A program made the position numbers and the translations under genes. Shown here piece by piece: positions 56,498 to 64,000 of a DNA stretch of 64,000 nucleotides. The notes under the pieces were generated by a model. It made no database searches. It saw nothing but the letters and a program-made list of their open reading frames with translations, and was not told where the DNA came from. The first letter of the stretch is position 1; every line of letters begins with the position of its first letter. The DNA is from Afifella pfennigii DSM 17143 (GTDB lineage Bacteria > Pseudomonadota > Alphaproteobacteria > Rhizobiales > Afifellaceae), in NCBI RefSeq assembly GCF_000688515.1, contig NZ_JHZK01000002.1, forward strand, positions 62,001 to 126,000, given 5' to 3'.

Positions 56498-57781
56498 CTA
56501 CGAAGCCACGCCCGGCAAGCGGTCGATCATCGCCTGGGTGATGAGGCAGACGCCGTCCTCGGTACGGCGGAAATAGCGCGAATCCGCTTCCGGATCTTCG
56601 CCGACGATGAGGCCGCGCGGGATGACGACGCCGCGGTCGATGACGACGTTCTTCAGCCGCGCATGCCGGTTGATGACGACATGCGGCAGCGCCACGACCT
56701 TGTAGAGCTGGCTGTAGGAATGGGCGTGCACGCCGGTGAAGAGCAGGGATTTGTCGATATGCGAGCCGGAGATGATGCAGGCGCCGGAGACGAGCGAGCT
56801 CGTCGCCGTGCCGCGGCGTCCGTCCTCGTCATGCACGAACTTCGCCGGCGGGGTGACCTCGCTATAGGTCCAGATCGGCCAGTCCTGGTCGTAGAGGTCG
56901 AGGCCGGGCACGAAGTCGGTGAGGTCGATATTGGCCTCCCAGAAGGCGTCGACGGTGCCGACGTCGCGCCAATAGGGCTCCGGCTCCGCCCCCGACATGA
57001 CGCAGGATTCGGAGAATTGGTGGGCGATCGCTTTGCCGTGCTTGACGATATAGGGGATGATATCGCGGCCGAAATCGTGGCTGGAATCGGCATCCTCCGC
57101 GTCGCGCTTCAGATGCTCGAACAAGTGCTTGGTGTGGAAGACATAGATGCCCATGGAGGCGAGCGCCATCTGCGGATTGTCGGGCATGCCGGGCGGGTCG
57201 GCGGGCTTCTCCACGAAATCGACGATGCGATCGGAAGCATCGATATGCATGACGCCGAAGCCGGTGGCTTCCCGCCGCGGCACGGCGATGCAGCCGACGG
57301 TGACGTCGGCGCCGCTGTTGACGTGCTGGGCGAGCATGATCTCGTAATCCATCTTGTAGACATGGTCGCCCGCCAGGACGATGATCAGCTCCGGGTCGTA
57401 GTCCTCGATGATATCGATGTTCTGCGTCACCGCGTCGGCGGTGCCGACATACCATTTGTCCTCCGCCACGCGCTGCGAGGCGGGCAGGATGTCGAAGGTC
57501 TCGTTGCGTTCGGGGCGGAAGAAGTTCCAGCCGCGGCCGAGATGGCGGATGAGGCTGTGCGCCTTGTACTGGGTGGCGACGGCGATGCGCTTGATGCCGG
57601 AATTGAGCGCGTTGGAGAGAGCGAAATCGATGATGCGGCTCTTGCCGCCGAAATAGACGGCCGGCTTGGCGCGGGTATCGGTCAGCTCCATCAGCCGGCT
57701 GCCGCGCCCGCCGGCGAGCACGAAGGCCATGGTACGCCGGGCAAGCCTGCCACCGAGCGCGTCAGGATCGATTCGGGTCAT
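56498..57781 (-). CDS. glgC: Glucose-1-phosphate adenylyltransferase
   Basis: 427 residues from the ATG complementary to 57779-57781. Nucleotide-binding motif [20 protein letters not shown], then [15 protein letters not shown], the [10 protein letters not shown] and [11 protein letters not shown] blocks, and the C-terminal left-handed beta-helix region ([20 protein letters not shown]). It makes ADP-glucose, the controlled step of bacterial glycogen synthesis. A 120-base gap separates it from malQ, so it may have its own promoter. Confidence 0.96.
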   Translation of the reverse strand: MTRIDPDALGGRLARRTMAFVLAGGRGSRLMELTDTRAKPAVYFGGKSRIIDFALSNALNSGIKRIAVATQYKAHSLIRHLGRGWNFFRPERNETFDILPASQRVAEDKWYVGTADAVTQNIDIIEDYDPELIIVLAGDHVYKMDYEIMLAQHVNSGADVTVGCIAVPRREATGFGVMHIDASDRIVDFVEKPADPPGMPDNPQMALASMGIYVFHTKHLFEHLKRDAEDADSSHDFGRDIIPYIVKHGKAIAHQFSESCVMSGAEPEPYWRDVGTVDAFWEANIDLTDFVPGLDLYDQDWPIWTYSEVTPPAKFVHDEDGRRGTATSSLVSGACIISGSHIDKSLLFTGVHAHSYSQLYKVVALPHVVINRHARLKNVVIDRGVVIPRGLIVGEDPEADSRYFRRTEDGVCLITQAMIDRLPGVAS

Positions 57782-57902
57782 GACGATCTCCCCCCTCGCG
57801 GCGCCGGGCCGGCGCATCGCCTGTTCGCACAATGGGCCGAAGCGTGCCAGCGCTCAAGCCGCCTCGCTCCTTGCGGCCTAATGCCCGCCCCGAGCCCGAA
57901 TA

Positions 57903-59750
57903 TCATGCCGGGGGGCGCGGCCGCTCGCGCGCCAGCGTCTCCGCGATGCGCTGAAAGTCCGGCCGGGCGCAGAGCTGAAAGACGTCGACCGGCAGGCGGC
58001 GGCGCCAGTTCGGGTGCTGGTCGATGGTGCCCGGCACGTTGGGCTGGTCGGCGATGCCGGCCATGTCCTCAAGGGCGAGCGCGAAAAGCCGCGAGGGAGC
58101 GCGAGCGACGAGCGCGTGCAGGCGCAAGAGGATTTCCGCCGTGTGGCTTTCGCAGCCCTCCTCCATGCCTTCCAGCCCGTCGGCAAGGCCCTGCTCGGCG
58201 AGCAGCCGGTAGACGGCCTGGCGCTCGCCCATGCGCGCCTCCTGCGCGCCCCGCAGGCTCTCCTCGTCAAGCAGGCCGAGGTCGCGGCGCACGATGAGGT
58301 CGTGCCCGCTCCACCAGCCGGCGAGGCTGGCCGTATCGTGGGTTGTGAGACAGGCGAGCGCGGCGCGCGGATATTCCTGCGGCGCGCGGAAGCGCTCGCC
58401 CTCGCGCTCGAACAGGAAGACCTTATAGGCGTGCAGGGCGGCCTCCTGCATCACCTCGCGAAAGCCTTCCGGCACCACGCCCAGATCCTCGCCGACGACC
58501 AGCGTTCGCTCCGCCTGCGAGATGTCGGCGAGGGCGCCGAGCAGCGCGGCCAGCGGAAAGCGCATATAGGCACCCTTTTCCGGCGAGGCGCCCTGCGGGA
58601 TCCAGAACTGCCGGTAGAGCCCCATCACATGGTCGATGCGCATCGCCCCGGCGTGGCGCATGAGGCCGGCGATGAGGCTGAAAAAGGGCTTCAGCTCGGC
58701 TTTCAGCAGCGCTTCCGGCGACAGCGGGGCGAGGCCCCAATCCTGGCCGTGGGCGTTGAAGAAATCGGGCGGCGCGCCGACGGTGACGCCGTTCAAGGTG
58801 ACGCCGCCATCGGTCCAGGTGGCCGATCCGTCCGGAGCGACGCCGACGGCGAGGTCGAGGTAGAGCCCGATACGCATGCCGGCCTTCAGCGCCCGTGCCT
58901 GGGCCTTGCCGAGCTGCGTCTCGGCAAGGAACTGCAGCCACATCTGGAAGAGCACCGCCTCGCCGTGGTCGCGTGCATAGGCCTTTACCGTGTCGCTGGC
59001 GGGGCGCTTGAAGTCCTCGTCCCAGACATGCCAGCCGGCGGGAGCTGCCGAGGCGTGGCCGCCGAGCGAGATCGCCTCAAACAGCGCATGGTCGAAAAGC
59101 GCCTCGCCGCCCGCCTCACGGAAGGCGGCGAAGTCCGCATCGGTCTCGATCTCTGCCTTGCGCCGCTGAAACAGCCGCCACAGCGCCGCCAGCTTGTGGC
59201 GCGTCACGCCCGCATAGTCGACGAGCGGGGCGGCGCGCGCCGCTTGCAGCCATTCGGTCGGCGGCGCGTCGCCCGCCTCAAAGCCCGGCACCTCGTCGAC
59301 GGCGATATAGAGCGGGTTCAAGAAGCGCCGGCTGGAGGGATAGAACGGGCTGACGCGCTCCGGCATGGCCAGGAAGAGGGCGTGCAGCGGATTGAGGCCC
59401 ACGAAGTCGGCGCCGCTGGCGGCCAGCCGCTCGGCGAGCGCGGCAAGGTCGGCGAAATCGCCGATCCCCCAGTTGCGGGCGGTGTTGAGGCCGTAGAGCT
59501 GGCAGGTGACGCCCCAGGCGCGCCCTTCTTCCAGGGAGGGCGGCACGAAGCAGGCCCGCCCCGGGCCTTCCAGTCCGCCGAGCGTCGGCCTCAGCCCCTC
59601 GCCGCAAGGCGTCGCCCCCGGATCGACGCCGAGGGCGGTAAGGAGCGCCGAAAGCGTTTGCGGCTCCGCTTCCACCTTCTCGCCGGAAAGGGCGAAATAG
59701 GTCGTCTCGATGCCGTGCGCCCAGGCAAGGTGGTTGAGGGTTGCATCCAT
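57903..59750 (-). CDS. malQ: 4-alpha-glucanotransferase (GH77)
   Basis: 615 residues. GH77 features: GVTCQLYGLNTARNWGIGDF near residue 80, GLNPLHALF, SPFYPSSRRFLNPLYIAV, the AMRIDHVMGLYRQFWIPQG nucleophile region (D of RIDHVMG), VVGEDLGVVPEGFREVM with the acid/base Glu, and LTTHDTASLAGWW. It transfers alpha-1,4-glucan segments, recycling short maltodextrins left by GlgX. It is shorter than E. coli MalQ, mainly in the N-terminal part. Confidence 0.95.
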   Translation of the reverse strand: MDATLNHLAWAHGIETTYFALSGEKVEAEPQTLSALLTALGVDPGATPCGEGLRPTLGGLEGPGRACFVPPSLEEGRAWGVTCQLYGLNTARNWGIGDFADLAALAERLAASGADFVGLNPLHALFLAMPERVSPFYPSSRRFLNPLYIAVDEVPGFEAGDAPPTEWLQAARAAPLVDYAGVTRHKLAALWRLFQRRKAEIETDADFAAFREAGGEALFDHALFEAISLGGHASAAPAGWHVWDEDFKRPASDTVKAYARDHGEAVLFQMWLQFLAETQLGKAQARALKAGMRIGLYLDLAVGVAPDGSATWTDGGVTLNGVTVGAPPDFFNAHGQDWGLAPLSPEALLKAELKPFFSLIAGLMRHAGAMRIDHVMGLYRQFWIPQGASPEKGAYMRFPLAALLGALADISQAERTLVVGEDLGVVPEGFREVMQEAALHAYKVFLFEREGERFRAPQEYPRAALACLTTHDTASLAGWWSGHDLIVRRDLGLLDEESLRGAQEARMGERQAVYRLLAEQGLADGLEGMEEGCESHTAEILLRLHALVARAPSRLFALALEDMAGIADQPNVPGTIDQHPNWRRRLPVDVFQLCARPDFQRIAETLARERPRPPA

Positions 59751-59772
59751 CTTGCAGCCTCCCGGGCCAGTA

Positions 59773-61848
59773 TCAGCCTTCCAGCACGATCATGGAGCGC
59801 GAGGGCAGGTGCAGCCGCGTTCCGGGCTCGTATTCGGCCCCGCCGATCTCGCCGGAGAAGGTCTCAATGACGCGCCGCCAGCGTTTTGAGCCGGAAATGG
59901 CGGGCAGGTCGAAGTCGGTATCGTTCGGCGCGGCGTTGCAAAGGATAAGCAGGCTCGTTGCCTCCTCGCCGGAGAGCATCAGCCCGACCGCCTTGCGCAG
60001 ATGGTCCTGCCATTCCGCCTCGCCCATGACGCCGCCTTCCGGCTTCAGCCATTGCACGTCCGGTACGCCCCGGCTTTGCACCGCCTCGCCGTGCAGGTAC
60101 TGCGTCTGGCGCAAGAGCGGGTGCAGGCGGCGGAAGGCGACGACGCGGGCGGTGAATTCGCGCAGCGCCGTCTCGCGCGGCCCCAGCCCCTCCCATTGCA
60201 TCCAACTCGTCTCGTTGTCCTGGCAATAGGCGTTGTTGTTGCCGCCCTGGCTGCGGCCCTGCTCGTCGCCCATCAGAAGCATCGGCGTGCCCTGTGACAG
60301 GAGCAGCGTCAGGATGAAATTGCGTCGCTGCCGGTCGCGCAGCTCCGCGATGGCCGGATCGTCCGTCGGCCCTTCCACGCCGCCGTTCCAGGAGCGGTTG
60401 TCGTCGTGGCCGTCGCGATTGCCTTCCCCGTTCGCCTCGTTGTGCTTGTCATTGTAGGAGACGAGATCGGTGAGCGTGAAGCCGTCATGGGCGGTGACGA
60501 AGTTGACGCTGGCCCAGGGTTTGCGGCCGCGGCGCTCGAACAGGTCGGCGAAGCCGAGCAGACCGCGCGCCAGGTCCGGCAGGGCGCCGTCGTCGCCCTT
60601 CCAGTAGCTGCGGGTCACGTCGCGATAGGCGCCGTTCCACTCCGCCCAACCCGGCGGGAAGTTGCCGAGCTGATAGCCGTCCGGGCCGATATCCCAGGGC
60701 TCGGCGATGAGCTTCACCCGCGACAGGATCGGGTCCTGGCGGATGGTGTCGAAGAAGACCGCATCGTGGGAGAAGCTTTCGCGCTCGCGCCCGAGCGCGG
60801 TGGCCAGATCGAAGCGGAAGCCGTCGACATGGCATTCCTCGACCCAGTAACGCAGGGAATCTGTGACCATCTGCAAGACCCGCGGATGACGTAGATTGAG
60901 CGTGTTGCCGGTGCCGGTCGTGTCGTAATAGTGCCGCGGATCGTCGGCGAGCATGTAATAGCTGGCATTGTCGATGCCGCGGAAGGAAAGGGTCGGGCCG
61001 AGATGGTTGCCCTCCGCGGTGTGGTTGTAGACGACATCCAGAATGACCTCGATGCCGGCCTCGTGCAGCTTGCGCACCATCAGCTTGAATTCGTGGAAAT
61101 TCGCCCCCGGCGAGATGTAGCGCGGCGCCGGGGCGAAGAAGGCGATGGTGTTGTAGCCCCAGTAGTTGGACAGGTTCTTCTTGAGGAGAAAATCGTCGTC
61201 GAAGAAGGCCTGGACCGGCATCAGCTCGATAGCGGTGACGCCGAGCTTGGTGAGATGCTCGATCACGTCGGGATTGGTCAGCCCCGCGAAGCTGCCGCGC
61301 AGAGGCTCTGCTACCTCCGGGTGGCGGGCGGTCATGCCCTTCACATGCGCTTCGTAGATGATGGTATCGGCCCAGGGCACTTTCGGGGCGATGTCGCGCC
61401 CCCAGGTGACGGCCGGGTCGACGACCACGCATTTGGGCATGACGCGCGCCGAATCGCGCCGGTCGAAGGAAAGGTCCTCCCGGCCGGAGGCGATGCGGTA
61501 GCCGAAGCAATGGTCCGGGCGCTTCAACTCGCCCGAGAGCGCCCGCGCATAGGGGTCGATCAACAGCTTGTTGGGATTGAAGCGATGCCCTTCCTTGGGC
61601 GCGTAAGGCCCGTGGACACGGTAGCCGTAGAGCTGTCCGGGGCGGATGTCGGGAAAATAGCCGTGAAAGACCTCATGGGTGTATTCCGGCAGGGCGATGC
61701 GCTCCAATTCGCGCCGCCCCTGGCGGTCGAAAAGGCAGAGCTCCACCTTTTCCGCATGGGCCGAAAAGAGAGCGAAGTTCACCCCGGAGCCGTTCCAGGT
61801 CGCACCCAGCGGGTGCGGCGTCCCTGGCTCCACGCGAAGCCGCGTCAT
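59773..61848 (-). CDS. glgX: Glycogen debranching enzyme (GH13)
   Basis: 691 residues. An N-terminal CBM48 domain (GTPHPLGATWNGSGVNFALF) precedes a GH13 barrel with VILDVVYNHTAEG, the nucleophile region GFRFDLATALG (D), LIAEPWDIGPDGYQLG (E) and FVTAHDGFTLTDLV (D). It hydrolyses alpha-1,6 branches of trimmed glycogen. It lies 12 bases after the glgB stop and 22 before malQ. Confidence 0.97.
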   Translation of the reverse strand: MTRLRVEPGTPHPLGATWNGSGVNFALFSAHAEKVELCLFDRQGRRELERIALPEYTHEVFHGYFPDIRPGQLYGYRVHGPYAPKEGHRFNPNKLLIDPYARALSGELKRPDHCFGYRIASGREDLSFDRRDSARVMPKCVVVDPAVTWGRDIAPKVPWADTIIYEAHVKGMTARHPEVAEPLRGSFAGLTNPDVIEHLTKLGVTAIELMPVQAFFDDDFLLKKNLSNYWGYNTIAFFAPAPRYISPGANFHEFKLMVRKLHEAGIEVILDVVYNHTAEGNHLGPTLSFRGIDNASYYMLADDPRHYYDTTGTGNTLNLRHPRVLQMVTDSLRYWVEECHVDGFRFDLATALGRERESFSHDAVFFDTIRQDPILSRVKLIAEPWDIGPDGYQLGNFPPGWAEWNGAYRDVTRSYWKGDDGALPDLARGLLGFADLFERRGRKPWASVNFVTAHDGFTLTDLVSYNDKHNEANGEGNRDGHDDNRSWNGGVEGPTDDPAIAELRDRQRRNFILTLLLSQGTPMLLMGDEQGRSQGGNNNAYCQDNETSWMQWEGLGPRETALREFTARVVAFRRLHPLLRQTQYLHGEAVQSRGVPDVQWLKPEGGVMGEAEWQDHLRKAVGLMLSGEEATSLLILCNAAPNDTDFDLPAISGSKRWRRVIETFSGEIGGAEYEPGTRLHLPSRSMIVLEG

Positions 61849-61860
61849 GCGCTGAACCCC

Positions 61861-64000
<2,140 letters not shown>

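Noticed and set aside
55400-58297. 965-codon plus-strand frame over glgA and glgC.
   Set aside because: Fully antisense to three clear glycogen genes; no recognisable domain despite its length.

Overview
The window is a high-GC alphaproteobacterial chromosome segment, most likely from the Hyphomicrobiales (Rhizobiales). This is suggested by the house-keeping gene types (extensin-like protein, LAS endopeptidase, YiiX-like hydrolase, clustered glycogen genes), a phage-borne GcrA homologue, and a palindromic intergenic repeat of rhizobial style. It contains one complete Mu-like transposable prophage inserted between ordinary host genes.

Left host arm (1-7794): 3' part of lepA, a GH25 lysozyme, a small DUF1328 membrane protein, an extensin-like secreted protein, a GT2 glycosyltransferase, mepA, msrA, a small membrane protein and tRNA-Ser(GGA).

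Prophage (7795-47669, 39,875 bp): both ends can be placed to the base. They start 5'-TGTA[G/A]CGCGCAAGATCA and are flanked by a perfect 5-bp duplication, CATCT (7790-7794 and 47670-47674). The genome lies in reverse: the regulatory left end is at 47.7 kb and the right end at 7.8 kb. From left end to right end it holds a LexA-type repressor (on +), operators, Ner, a DUF3486-like protein, a ParB-like protein, MuA-like transposase, MuB-like ATPase, small regulators, a DnaA-domain-IV protein, Gam, GcrA, an OmpR-type winged helix protein, gp16, a DNA methyltransferase and a Mor-like activator. Then come endolysin, holin and spanin, terminase, portal, head genes, protease/scaffold, major capsid, sheath, tube, tail chaperone with a -1 frameshift site, tape measure, baseplate, tail fibre, and an SGNH-type cargo gene at the right end. 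Most genes overlap or abut on the minus strand. Three small plus-strand genes (35481, 43380, 45259) interrupt this and look like independently expressed cargo.

The insertion is exactly at the stop codon of an NAD-dependent epimerase-like gene. The host protein is therefore kept whole but gains a 22-residue tail encoded by the phage end.

Right host arm (47670-64000): the epimerase, a YiiX-like papain-fold hydrolase, a class II photolyase, a Pmp3-like peptide, dut, a metallo-beta-lactamase-fold hydrolase behind a 3 x 22-bp repeat, and a six-gene minus-strand glycogen cluster in the transcription order glgB, glgX, malQ, glgC, glgA, pgm. Together these interconvert glucose-1-phosphate, ADP-glucose, linear and branched glucan, and debranched products.

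The most interesting parts are the concentration of host cell-cycle regulator mimics in the early region (GcrA, DnaA-IV, OmpR/CtrA-type winged helix, methyltransferase), the in-frame fused spanin, a 21-bp element repeated three times at late gene boundaries, the perfect hairpin over the endolysin start, and the frameshift and internal-start sites.
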